Below, piece by piece: positions 25,267 through 32,453 of a DNA stretch of 32,453 nucleotides. The position numbers and the translations under genes were made by a program. This DNA is from Erysipelothrix sp. GTDB lineage: Bacteria > Bacillota_I > Bacilli_A > Erysipelotrichales > Erysipelotrichaceae. Each line of letters begins with the position of its first letter. Position 1 is the stretch's first letter. The notes under the pieces were generated by a model, which made no database searches, had not been told where the DNA came from, and was given only the letters and a program-made list of their open reading frames with translations. The stretch spans positions 1-32,453 of the forward strand of contig JAGXRX010000031.1 of assembly GCA_018335655.1 (NCBI GenBank), given 5' to 3'.

Positions 25267-25887
25267 TTACACTTCATAGTATCCGATGAATTCTCGGATA
25301 CCCCATATAAATAAACCGATAACGAAGAAGCCACCTGGAGCTAATGCCATAACTGTCCATGTTGGGAAAGATGCTGGCATTACTTGAATGTTTAACCATG
25401 TACCAAAGGCTAAGACTTCACGAACTGTAGAGACAAGCATTAGTACGACCATATAACCCATACCACTTGCAAATCCATCAATGAGGGAGTAGCGAACTGG
25501 GTTTTTAATTCCAAAGGCTTCAGCACGTCCCATAACAATACAGTTTGTAATGATCAATCCAACATATGCTCCTAAAGCTTTTGAAATTTCAGGAAAATAT
25601 GCTGCTAAGAAGAGTTGTACTGCGATCGTATAAGTTGAAATGATAACCATGTATGTAATCATACGAACTTTCGAAGGAATGAATTTTCTAAACAATGACA
25701 CTGTTGCGGATGAGACCATGACGACAAAAGTTACACCAAGTCCCATGGCAATTGCATTTTCAACTTTATTTGTTACCGCTAAGGATGAACATATTCCTAA
25801 GACTGCGACCGCAACAGGATTATTCTGTGAAATCCCATCACGCATGATATTAAACCACTTGGTGTATCGTAAGCGAATAAGTTTCAT
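25267..25887 (-). CDS. nqrD: Na+-NQR subunit D
   Basis: A 206-aa, six-helix membrane subunit. SQNNPVAVAVLGICSSLAVT and YVGLIITNCIVMGRAEAFG carry the two cluster-binding cysteines (LGIC and TNC). The text is much nearer NqrD than RnfE: the Cys-flanking segments and the C-terminal LAPGGFFVIGLFIWGIREF match the NqrD pattern. It lies 1 nt after nqrC, so translation is probably coupled. Confidence 0.93.
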   Translation of the reverse strand: MKLIRLRYTKWFNIMRDGISQNNPVAVAVLGICSSLAVTNKVENAIAMGLGVTFVVMVSSATVSLFRKFIPSKVRMITYMVIISTYTIAVQLFLAAYFPEISKALGAYVGLIITNCIVMGRAEAFGIKNPVRYSLIDGFASGMGYMVVLMLVSTVREVLAFGTWLNIQVMPASFPTWTVMALAPGGFFVIGLFIWGIREFIGYYEV

Positions 25888-25888
25888 A

Positions 25889-26479
25889 TCAGTTACCTAC
25901 CTTCGCTAATGCGTCTAAACGCGATGTGTATGTTTCATTCAAGATGCCTTCAAAGGCTTTTGATGTACGTGTTGCGCCAGTTATTGAATCGACTTCATTG
26001 GCTTTGTTTGTATCACTATCTGGCTTATTAATTTCAATAGTTGGTAAGAAACGAATTCCCTTAAAGGTTGAAAGATAGTTTCGGGTTGCGACAATTCCTC
26101 CAAGACCTGGAGTTTCTTGTTGTTCAAGAACACGAATGTCTACAATAGTTTCTTTATCTGGAGCTAGTGTTATAACTCCCTCAATTGGTCCCCATACTCC
26201 ACCACCTTCAAATTCAAAACTTATATTACCTGTAGACTTTACAACATAGAACATTAAACCATCTACAGTGATTTCTTCAACATTCTCGGTATATACAGCG
26301 TTAATGTTACCTGTGTTAAATGCGATATCATTAGAACTTAATATTGAAGATCGAAGTTCATTCGCTGAATTAGCTGCAATCAGTGGTGCTGTCCATAGTT
26401 CCATGCCCACAAAAACGAGTGAGGTCACTAAACCCATTACAAGCACAAACTGCAGCATTTGTAGATAACGTTTCGTCAT
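25889..26479 (-). CDS. nqrC: Na+-NQR subunit C, covalent FMN protein
   Basis: A 196-aa protein with an N-terminal membrane helix (about 8-26) and an outside domain carrying covalent FMN. The flavinylation site is SITGATRTS (Thr170). GGGVWGPIEGVI and QQETPGLGGIV resemble NqrC (GKGLW..; GETPGLGG) more than RnfG, but at 196 aa it is well short of Vibrio NqrC (about 257 aa). The ATG overlaps the nqrB stop by 4 nt. An ApbE flavin transferase would be needed; none is in the window. Confidence 0.9.
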   Translation of the reverse strand: MTKRYLQMLQFVLVMGLVTSLVFVGMELWTAPLIAANSANELRSSILSSNDIAFNTGNINAVYTENVEEITVDGLMFYVVKSTGNISFEFEGGGVWGPIEGVITLAPDKETIVDIRVLEQQETPGLGGIVATRNYLSTFKGIRFLPTIEINKPDSDTNKANEVDSITGATRTSKAFEGILNETYTSRLDALAKVGN

Positions 26480-27411
26480 GCACTTACCTCCTCTTTAACA
26501 AATTTTCGATTCATTTTCATATTATCAAGCATAGGTGCTACCGCGTTCATAATTAGAATGGCAAACATTGCACCTTCAGGGAATGCTGCAAAATTTCTTA
26601 TGATTACGGTAATGACTCCTAATCCAATACCATAAATGATCTTAGCATATGGATGATATGGAGATGTGATTGGATCACTCGCCATAAAGAATGCTGCAAA
26701 CATTAAACCACCGACAAAAAGTGAAAGTACTGGGTCTTTGAATTTTTCTGCACCAAGCATAATACCTGCATAGTTAATAAGGAAGACTGTTCCAAGATAG
26801 AACAATGGAATACGCCAATCTATTGCCTTGATAACGATTAGGATTAATCCTAAGAAAATAATACCAAGTCTAAAGGTTTCTCCAACACTTCCAGCATGGT
26901 TTCCCATAAGTAGTGCCATAAACGTAAATGGATAAGGCATCGCTCCGACATTGAGTTGAATGAGTGGGGTTGCGGTAGCTACGATATCTCCACTTACAGG
27001 ATTTAACCAGTTTGTAAGCATAAGGTTAGGGAATGCAAATGACAAGAAAACCCAACCTACTGCAGCTGGATGAAATATATTACGACCAGTTCCACCAAAG
27101 ATGGCTTTACCATAGAATGTACCAAACATCGAACCAATCATGACCATCCACCATGTGGATGTCGGTGGTAAGACTAACGCAAAGATCATTGGATTCACAA
27201 ACCATCCAGAATCTAAAGGACGTTTACGACCTTTCGCAAACATGAATTCAATTACAAGAGCTGAAAGATACGAAACACCCACCATCATTAACACATTCAG
27301 GCCAAAAACCGTGGTCGCATATAGCGCCAACAAACCTAAGGCTGATGTGGTGATGATCATGGTTTTTAAAGAGAATTTCTCCTTAGGTAAGGATGTATGA
27401 CTCAGTATCAT
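26476..27411 (-). CDS. nqrB: Na+-NQR/Rnf subunit B/D, membrane flavoprotein
   Basis: A 311-aa polytopic protein of the NqrB/RnfD family. Landmarks: LPPTSTWWMV, GKAIFGGTGRNIFHPAAVGW, VATATPL with the probable FMN-Thr148, GNHAGSVGETF, and FMASDPITSP. Its length is that of RnfD (about 310-350) rather than NqrB (about 410), so the N-terminal extension of NqrB that takes part in quinone binding seems reduced. As it stands beside NqrC, D, E and F and not RnfB/C, I call it NqrB, with RnfD as the alternative. First gene of the operon; weak GGTGA ribosome site. No nqrA lies upstream: the next gene is an unrelated ABC operon ending in its own terminator. Confidence 0.85.
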   Translation of the reverse strand: MILSHTSLPKEKFSLKTMIITTSALGLLALYATTVFGLNVLMMVGVSYLSALVIEFMFAKGRKRPLDSGWFVNPMIFALVLPPTSTWWMVMIGSMFGTFYGKAIFGGTGRNIFHPAAVGWVFLSFAFPNLMLTNWLNPVSGDIVATATPLIQLNVGAMPYPFTFMALLMGNHAGSVGETFRLGIIFLGLILIVIKAIDWRIPLFYLGTVFLINYAGIMLGAEKFKDPVLSLFVGGLMFAAFFMASDPITSPYHPYAKIIYGIGLGVITVIIRNFAAFPEGAMFAILIMNAVAPMLDNMKMNRKFVKEEVSA

Positions 27412-27459
27412 AATTCACCGCTTTCTATTATATTGAGTGAGTGTCGCTCACTTTTTACC

Positions 27460-27489
27460 ATTATAACATGTGACTTTTTGTGATGTTAG
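27460..27489 (-). promoter_or_regulatory. Promoter of the nqrBCDEF operon
   Basis: CTAACA (27489-27484, four of six), 18-bp spacer and TATAAT (27465-27460) on the minus strand. The -10 is perfect and the -35 weak, consistent with activator control. A short inverted repeat AGTGAG-N5-CTCACT (27436-27452) spans the likely transcription start. Confidence 0.65.
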
Positions 27490-27501
27490 TATAATAATCT
27501 T

Positions 27502-27550
27502 TTCACAATTTGCTTGTGAATGTACATCACTAATTCACAACGTATGTGAA
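27502..27550. promoter_or_regulatory. Array of TTCACA/TGTGAA half-sites upstream of the nqr promoter
   Basis: In 49 bp the plus strand has TTCACA (27502), TGTGAA (27515), TTCACA (27534) and TGTGAA (27545), all exact and alternating, making inverted repeats with 7-bp and 5-bp spacers. It ends about 12 bp upstream of the -35. This looks like two adjacent operators. The half-site resembles that of Rex (TTGTGAA), but the Rex spacing (TTGTGAA-N4-TTCACAA) is not met. Confidence 0.5.
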
Positions 27551-27554
27551 AAAA

Positions 27555-27585
27555 CACAAAAAAACCTCAAATATTGAGGTTAGAA
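27555..27585 (-). terminator. Terminator of the amino-acid ABC operon
   Basis: On the minus strand AACCTCAA, TAT, TTGAGGTT followed by T tract. The first arm overlaps the ATPase stop codon. It insulates the nqr promoter from the upstream operon. Confidence 0.92.
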
Positions 27586-28302
27586 TGTCATTACGAAATC
27601 TAGGAATCGTTTTAGTTTTTCAGTTTTAGGTTCATCAAGTTGTTCAATTGCACCACTCTCAATAACTTTACCTTCTTCCATATACACGAAGGCATCCGCA
27701 ACTTGTCGCGCAAATGCAATTTCATGGGTAACAATAACAAACTTAATGTTTTGTTTACGCAGTTTAATAATCGCATGTAAAACTTCTTTTGTAAGTATAG
27801 GATCTAGTGCTGATGTTGGTTCATCAAAAAACAATAGTGAAGGAGATGCTGCAAGTGAGCGAACAATTGAAACACGTTGTGCTTGTCCACCAGAAAGTTG
27901 TGCTGGTTTCTTATGCAAATGATCTGTAAGTTCAAACTGTTCAAATAAAACCTTTGCGATTGCAAGTGCTTCATCTTTAGATTTATTGTGCACTTTTTCC
28001 AAAACGATTGTAACGTTATGGCAAGCACTTAAGTGAGGAAAAAGCCCATGATGTTGAAAGACAAAACCGATGTGTTTGAAATATTCTTTTTCACTTGTGT
28101 TTAAGACATCCATACCATTCACAAAGATCTGTCCACTGGAAGGTGATTCTATTTTTGATAAAAGTCTAAGTAAAGTACTTTTCCCTGCACCTGATGGTCC
28201 TATTAGTGCAATTGCACTAACATTCTCAAAATGTAACGATACATCATCAAGAACTTTCTGCCCTTCGTACATATGGGTAACATGATCACAATGTAGCTTC
28301 AT
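27580..28302 (-). CDS. Polar amino-acid ABC importer, ATP-binding protein
   Basis: A 240-aa GlnQ/HisP-type ATPase: GPSGAGKST (Walker A), LSGGQAQR (signature), LLFFDEPTSALDP (Walker B) and VTHE (H-loop). The start is the ATG at 28302, overlapping the permease stop as ATGA, with AAAGGAAG upstream; an in-frame upstream start (28326) would lie well inside the permease gene. It energises the permease and lipoprotein encoded just before it. Confidence 0.92.
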   Translation of the reverse strand: MKLHCDHVTHMYEGQKVLDDVSLHFENVSAIALIGPSGAGKSTLLRLLSKIESPSSGQIFVNGMDVLNTSEKEYFKHIGFVFQHHGLFPHLSACHNVTIVLEKVHNKSKDEALAIAKVLFEQFELTDHLHKKPAQLSGGQAQRVSIVRSLAASPSLLFFDEPTSALDPILTKEVLHAIIKLRKQNIKFVIVTHEIAFARQVADAFVYMEEGKVIESGAIEQLDEPKTEKLKRFLDFVMTF

Positions 28303-29036
28303 GCATTTATCTTCCTTTCTACCCATCGTGAAATCGCCATGAGTGGGATTGTCATAAGAAGGTATGTTATAAACATCAATAGATATCCTTCTACATATAA
28401 AAGTAAGTTGGCTTGAATACGATCTATGGTATGGTACAGTTCACGCACACCAATAACCGCTAGTAAACTACTTCCTTTAATAATGAACGAGAAATTACCA
28501 ATGAGTGGTGGAAACATAATTTTTAATAGTTGAGGGAGGAGGATGAAAAAGAATTGTTGAAATGGGTTAAACCCTAATACACGCATGGCTTGAAACTGTG
28601 TAGGATCTATCGCTTTCATAGCACCCACAACCATAGTTTTCATGTATGGAGCCATGTAAAGTGTAAAGGCAAATATCCCAACTGACAGGCGATCACGTAG
28701 TCCTAGTGGAAAAGCAATGAAATAGTATACTGCGATCACAAACACAATGAGTGGAGATCCAAAAACTACTTCATCAAAGATAATACCCATGTATTTTAAA
28801 ACACCAATCTTTGATTGAGTCATCCAGTATAGTATTAGTCCCGCTATAAAACTAAAAAATAAAGCAATCAAGGATATCCACAATGTAAGAAACCACGCTT
28901 GCGCGATATCTGGTGCTGCAGGCCACAGTCTTGCAAGATTGAAGTTATTCCTTCCAGGATATGATAAAGCGATATACAGTGCCAAAGCTCCGTATATCGC
29001 TAACGCTAGTAAAAAATCACGACTTTTCTTAATCAT
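28299..29036 (-). CDS. Polar amino-acid ABC importer, permease
   Basis: A 245-aa HisM/GlnP-type inner-membrane permease with about five helices. The EAA loop is seen at FQAMRVLGFNPFQQFFFILLPQLLKIMFPP, the ATPase contact. The N-terminus (MIKKSRDFLLALAIYGALALYIAL) is an extra helix often found in Gram-positive forms. It overlaps the lipoprotein gene by 8 nt. Only one permease is encoded, so it probably acts as a homodimer. Confidence 0.92.
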   Translation of the reverse strand: MIKKSRDFLLALAIYGALALYIALSYPGRNNFNLARLWPAAPDIAQAWFLTLWISLIALFFSFIAGLILYWMTQSKIGVLKYMGIIFDEVVFGSPLIVFVIAVYYFIAFPLGLRDRLSVGIFAFTLYMAPYMKTMVVGAMKAIDPTQFQAMRVLGFNPFQQFFFILLPQLLKIMFPPLIGNFSFIIKGSSLLAVIGVRELYHTIDRIQANLLLYVEGYLLMFITYLLMTIPLMAISRWVERKINA

Positions 29037-29853
29037 TGCCTAAGAATAAGTCAAATCCTGCAGAAAGTCCAAACTCATCAATGATGGTTGGATTGTATTT
29101 ATTACGTAAGCGACCATTGACGCCTCCAGCTTCCATTTGCGCAATGAACGCATTAAGTGAATTAAGAAGTTCTGTTTCCCCTTTTCTTACGCCCATACCG
29201 ATCGGATTAATTGATAGTGGGTCAAGAAGTAAGGTTGTAGTATCTGGGAATGCTTTCGCATTGGTTGCGGCAGCGAGTAAACTTAACACTGTAGCTTGTG
29301 CAGTTCCTGTAGAAACTTCTGTCATTGCTAATGCAACGTTATCTGTTTCAATGACAGGTCCTGGATTAGCAGCTAAAGATACTGGTAAGCTTAAGAAAAT
29401 TGTACCTTTTTGTCCCGCAAAGACGACTTGGTCATGGGCTAGGACTTGTTCAATTGTAGTATAGTTGTTTTCTTGAAGAAAAGCAGTATTCGCAATGGCT
29501 ACTTGTGGAAAGAATACATAAGGTTCAGAGAAATCAATGACTTCGCGACGTGCGTCGTTAATAGTCATGGATGCAATAATCACATCAATCTCTCTAAGGT
29601 TAAGTTCTGTAATCAAGTTTCCAAATGATATATCCACAATCTCTACTTCACGCTTTAAGAATGTTCCTAATTCTTTCGCAATATCCACTGATATTCCAAC
29701 AGGTTTACCTGTACCATCCACTGTTTCAAATGGTGGATAACGTAAATCCATGCCAACTTTTAGTGCTGGCAATTCTTCTGCTGGAACCGTTGGTGCACAT
29801 GCACTTAGGGCTAATAAGCTAATAAGGGCGATTAAACCGATTAATTTTTTCAT
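29029..29853 (-). CDS. Polar amino-acid ABC importer, substrate-binding lipoprotein
   Basis: A 274-aa family-3 solute-binding protein. The signal peptide MKKLIGLIALISLLALSAC ends in lipobox LSAC (Cys19), so it is lipid-anchored outside the membrane. The two-lobe SBP_bac_3 landmarks are LKVGMDLRYPPFETVDGTGKPVGISVDIA, the FGNLITELNLREIDVIIASMTI segment and a C-terminal MEAGGVNGRLRNKY. The specific amino acid cannot be deduced. The Asp in VGISVDIA and Arg in NDARREVIDFSEPY are the usual amino-acid-binding residues. Confidence 0.93.
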   Translation of the reverse strand: MKKLIGLIALISLLALSACAPTVPAEELPALKVGMDLRYPPFETVDGTGKPVGISVDIAKELGTFLKREVEIVDISFGNLITELNLREIDVIIASMTINDARREVIDFSEPYVFFPQVAIANTAFLQENNYTTIEQVLAHDQVVFAGQKGTIFLSLPVSLAANPGPVIETDNVALAMTEVSTGTAQATVLSLLAAATNAKAFPDTTTLLLDPLSINPIGMGVRKGETELLNSLNAFIAQMEAGGVNGRLRNKYNPTIIDEFGLSAGFDLFLGND

Positions 29854-29877
29854 TTTTTATTCCTCCGGTGTAGGCAT

Positions 29878-29907
29878 AGTATACTTAAGTTACTTAATGA
29901 ATTTCAA
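29878..29907 (-). promoter_or_regulatory. Promoter of the amino-acid ABC operon
   Basis: TTGAAA (29907-29902), 18-bp spacer and TATACT (29883-29878), with a CGGAGG ribosome site downstream. The -35 adjoins the stop codon of the preceding gene. Confidence 0.75.
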
Positions 29908-30798
29908 TTATAATGCTTTAATAATTTGTGTAAGTTTAGGAGATAACTTTTGTGGCCATTCTTGTGGGATATCACTAAATTGTGAAAAGACATAACCAAG
30001 AAGCATTGCACGCTCACTCATCGCTCCTCCATAACGGACATTCATCAACATTGCTTCTTCATATGTCGAAGCACGATGGATGATGCGTATGATTAATGGA
30101 ATAGATTGTGGAATCACACATGCAATACCCGATGAGGTTTCAATGAATGAAGCATCATCTTCATTACTTAATGCTTGAATAAGTTTATTCTTAAAGAGTG
30201 GTGGTGCAAGTTTAATTGCTTTAGATAATGCTTCTTCTTTTGTGTGAGTAGAGAGTCCTTGAATAAAAGCATCCATCATTTCAAAAAGTGTTCCATAATC
30301 AGGATCATTTGAAAATAAAGTCGCAAGCTCTTTTGCTTTACTCAGTGGTAAGTTTAAAGCTTTTGTGGCAAGGTATGGAACAAACCCTACAAGATGATCA
30401 TCTATCATTTCAAAAACAGCTGGCACTTCCATGCTTTTAGCAATCTCATTCACAATGAGTTTCTTAGCATAAGATTCAATGTATCCTACATAATCACCAC
30501 CAGGCATAATATGCTCTAGAAGCACATTTTTATACTCTTCAACACTAAGATTAGGATTGCTATGTAGTGCTTGAGTTAACCACACTAAGAACATACCTTG
30601 GGTTGTTACCTCTCCATCTTTTGAATGAGGATAACCATAGTATGCACTTTCAGCTTCATCATAATGATGTTTTTGTGGTGCTTTGAAGAAGACATTCTCT
30701 TTACTTACAATGGTCTTAATATGGTTTGGATCATAAATCCAATGTAATCCAAATCCATAAGCATTACCAACTAGACTTGCTTGCAGTACTTTGTTCAT
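29908..30798 (-). CDS. ADP-ribosylglycohydrolase-family protein
   Basis: A 296-aa, all-helical protein of the ARH/DraG family. The N-terminal ASLVGNAYGFGLHWIYDPNHI corresponds to the family's first metal/ribose motif in the variant HWIYD subgroup. The usual acidic metal sites are poorly kept: GDA is GNA here, and the C-terminal GGDTD reads RYGGAMSER. Substrate and activity are therefore uncertain; ADP-ribose removal is the family role, but loss of metal ligands may mean another function. The start follows ACGAGG. It lies 56 bp after ppcA; TATAAT in that gap (no clear -35) may be a separate promoter. Confidence 0.75.
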   Translation of the reverse strand: MNKVLQASLVGNAYGFGLHWIYDPNHIKTIVSKENVFFKAPQKHHYDEAESAYYGYPHSKDGEVTTQGMFLVWLTQALHSNPNLSVEEYKNVLLEHIMPGGDYVGYIESYAKKLIVNEIAKSMEVPAVFEMIDDHLVGFVPYLATKALNLPLSKAKELATLFSNDPDYGTLFEMMDAFIQGLSTHTKEEALSKAIKLAPPLFKNKLIQALSNEDDASFIETSSGIACVIPQSIPLIIRIIHRASTYEEAMLMNVRYGGAMSERAMLLGYVFSQFSDIPQEWPQKLSPKLTQIIKAL

Positions 30799-30854
30799 AA
30801 GTTACCTCGTCACAACCATTATAATGTATTTTGGCGAAAGATGTTTAAATAAGA

Positions 30855-32324
30855 CTAACCTAAAAATCGTCTAAATGAAGCTGCTTGTAATATTAGTGCT
30901 TCTAGGTCATGGTGTTGGTGTTGTTCAACCTTTTCAATTATATAATTTGTTACTTTTAAGTGTCGCTCATCAGTACCATGATTTGGGAAATGTTTCTTTA
31001 TCCATAATGAAAGCTCATGACTTATACATGGAGATGCTGGATTTAAGTATCGTAGTGCTTCTAAGATATCTTCATCAAAATTAACAATAGTTTCTCTCAC
31101 AAAGGCTAAATCTGACTCACTTAATGATTCAAGTCCAAACAATTCTGGAGGACATCCTAGTGAATAAAGTGTTGCGGTAAAGGTAATAACACGTGGTAGT
31201 GATTCACCCTTTAAGCGACGATTATATCCAAAGAGTCCAATATGAAGCTTTCTTAATCTTCGACTTGGTACATACTTTGAAACACGATTAATAAGTGGTG
31301 CATGGGTTAACACATGGTTTTCATATGCCTTAGCATAATGATCCATGAGTGCTAAGACTTTTTTCTTATCAAGCTTTTGTGCAGGATGGGTGGAACTTTG
31401 ATGAATAGCTTGAATAGCATCTTTAACTTCATTCACATCATAGTCATACTTGAAAGCAGATTGAATTGTGAACGTATGAACACTAGGGTATTCTTCAATG
31501 ACTTTAAGAGCTCGTGGTGGTGTTAAATGTCCTCTAAATGGTGCAGAACCTACCCCAATAATAGGATATATTCTAATCTTCATTTCTTCTTCAAGTTCTT
31601 GCATATCTTGAAGCGCAAGTTTGTTTAATAAGATAGCACTGATCATGCCATAGTTCATGGCCGGATCACTGCGGGCAAAGAAAACACGTTGGTATGGGAT
31701 TTGTTCTCCAACAATTCCCTTTAAATATTCTTTAAGAATGGTCTTAGCATGTAACATATTTTCTTTATCTTCAAATAAAGGAATAACATGAATACTTTCT
31801 GGTTTAAACTCACCAATCCATTGTTTGAGAGTGGTGCCACGCTCATCTAAAATTTGCTGAGCTTTACCACTTACGAATTGTTTATAGTAGCGATGAATTA
31901 ATAACAACTGTTGAGCACTTGAGGTCATTGGTAAAATAACTTCATGAATTGGCGCATAAGGAGCATCATAAAAGAGCGCATTCGCATCATAAGATCGTGG
32001 AATACTTTCAAGTGTTTCAAGGAGTACTTTGGCTTCTGCTTTCTCAACTTGAGGATTAGGTACACGCATAATGAGTCGTTTATCTTGTCCTAAGATGTTT
32101 TTGCGAAAGTATGATTCAAACTTGCTTAGAAGTTTCTTTACAACATAAGTATCTACTTCTTTACCTTCAACATCCCACATTTGCTCTTGTATCCCTAAAT
32201 GGGAGTACGCATAAAATGCTTCTTGGATTTCATCTTCTCCACCCATAATACTGCTTTGTGCAAAAAATGGAGTGTTGACGTTATCTGGATGCTGCGTTGA
32301 CATGGTTTTAGGAATTTTTTCCAT
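30855..32324 (-). CDS. ppcA: Archaeal-type phosphoenolpyruvate carboxylase
   Basis: A 489-aa PEP carboxylase of the archaeal/atypical class (PEPcase_2), making oxaloacetate from PEP and bicarbonate. The N-terminal KIPKTMSTQHPDN is nearly diagnostic. RGHLTPPRALKVIEEYPSVHTFTIQSAFKYDY and RVPNPQVEKAEAKVLLETL are further family blocks. It is about half the size of the usual bacterial enzyme (about 900 aa). In Bacillota this form is known in Clostridium perfringens and some Leuconostocaceae. It supplies oxaloacetate and thence aspartate, the precursor of the lysine operon. The start follows GAGG. Confidence 0.95.
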   Translation of the reverse strand: MEKIPKTMSTQHPDNVNTPFFAQSSIMGGEDEIQEAFYAYSHLGIQEQMWDVEGKEVDTYVVKKLLSKFESYFRKNILGQDKRLIMRVPNPQVEKAEAKVLLETLESIPRSYDANALFYDAPYAPIHEVILPMTSSAQQLLLIHRYYKQFVSGKAQQILDERGTTLKQWIGEFKPESIHVIPLFEDKENMLHAKTILKEYLKGIVGEQIPYQRVFFARSDPAMNYGMISAILLNKLALQDMQELEEEMKIRIYPIIGVGSAPFRGHLTPPRALKVIEEYPSVHTFTIQSAFKYDYDVNEVKDAIQAIHQSSTHPAQKLDKKKVLALMDHYAKAYENHVLTHAPLINRVSKYVPSRRLRKLHIGLFGYNRRLKGESLPRVITFTATLYSLGCPPELFGLESLSESDLAFVRETIVNFDEDILEALRYLNPASPCISHELSLWIKKHFPNHGTDERHLKVTNYIIEKVEQHQHHDLEALILQAASFRRFLG

Positions 32325-32453
32325 GATTGCGTTCCTCGTTGGCCATATTGGCTTATATTTTGACTATTTTAAATAGAGTACCATAAAACAGAGTTTTCTA
32401 GTCACATCAAATGAAATTTTCAATGCAAACATATGAAAAACCGTCTTATTTAG
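32325..32453 (-). other. Upstream region of ppcA
   Basis: AT-rich. It holds the GAGG ribosome site of ppcA and a short palindrome CTATTT-T-AAATAG around 32364-32376. I see no convincing promoter pair and no gene; the window ends here. Confidence 0.4.

Noticed and set aside
23582-27411. Calling the operon a standard RNF complex
   Set aside because: There is no RnfC or ferredoxin-type RnfB; the terminal gene has NqrF 2Fe-2S/FAD/NADH domains, and the D, E and C subunits read as NqrD, NqrE and NqrC.
27502-27550. A classical Rex operator before nqrB
   Set aside because: Half-sites match but TTGTGAA-N4-TTCACAA spacing is not met anywhere in the region; the outward pair has 13 bases between.
1-32453. 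tRNA or rRNA genes, insertion sequences, phage genes or CRISPR arrays
   Set aside because: No such sequences were seen by eye; tRNA-like stems found were parts of the T-box and L-box leaders.

Overview
The window is low-GC DNA from a Gram-positive-type bacterium, most likely Bacillota. The signs are strong AGGAGG-type ribosome binding sites, T-box and lysine riboswitch leaders, a complete-looking diaminopimelate/lysine operon (so a peptidoglycan wall is likely), a sortase-type surface protein, ECF and ABC-2 transporters and an archaeal-type PEP carboxylase. An Erysipelotrichia- or Mollicutes-adjacent lineage fits, but this is a guess from gene style and cannot be proved from the window. There are no rRNA or tRNA genes, insertion sequences, phage genes or CRISPR arrays.

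Left part (1-6300): the 3' end of an HtrA-type protease; a secreted 600-aa protein with GLUG-like repeats and an LPATS cell-wall anchor; a four-gene operon with an ABC-2 exporter (ATPase plus two permeases) and an alpha/beta hydrolase; and, convergent to it, a GyrI-like small-molecule-binding protein.

Lysine operon (minus strand, 15230 down to 6378): consensus-like promoter, lysine riboswitch (L-box) with its terminator, then lysA-lysC-dapF-asd-dapA-dapB-dapH-N-acetyl-DAP deacetylase, almost all joined by 4-8 nt overlaps, and finally an arsenite methyltransferase (arsM) as the last gene before a terminator. This is the acetyl branch of DAP synthesis; the acetyl-amino-oxopimelate aminotransferase is not here.

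Methionine/SAM operon (minus strand, 20326 down to 15255): a perfect sigma-A promoter, a T-box leader whose specifier reads AUG (methionine), an ECF transporter (S component, fused double ATPase, EcfT) and two tandem SAM hydrolase (DUF62) paralogues. The layout suggests uptake of a SAM-like or methionine-related compound and its conversion to methionine plus adenosine when charged tRNA-Met is short. The second paralogue has lost the conserved catalytic His.

Redox part (20386-27560): a small polytopic membrane protein with a CxxC motif; an 819-aa fusion of CoA-disulfide reductase, rhodanese, TusA-like and DsrE-like domains; and, convergent to it, an operon encoding NqrB, NqrC, NqrD, NqrE and NqrF of a Na+-NQR-type NADH dehydrogenase with no nqrA and no rnfB/rnfC. 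It has its own promoter and an array of TTCACA/TGTGAA half-sites upstream. This NqrA-less complex is the most unusual feature of the window.

Right part (27560-32453): a polar amino-acid ABC importer operon (lipoprotein, permease, ATPase), an ADP-ribosylglycohydrolase-family protein and archaeal-type PEP carboxylase, all on the minus strand.
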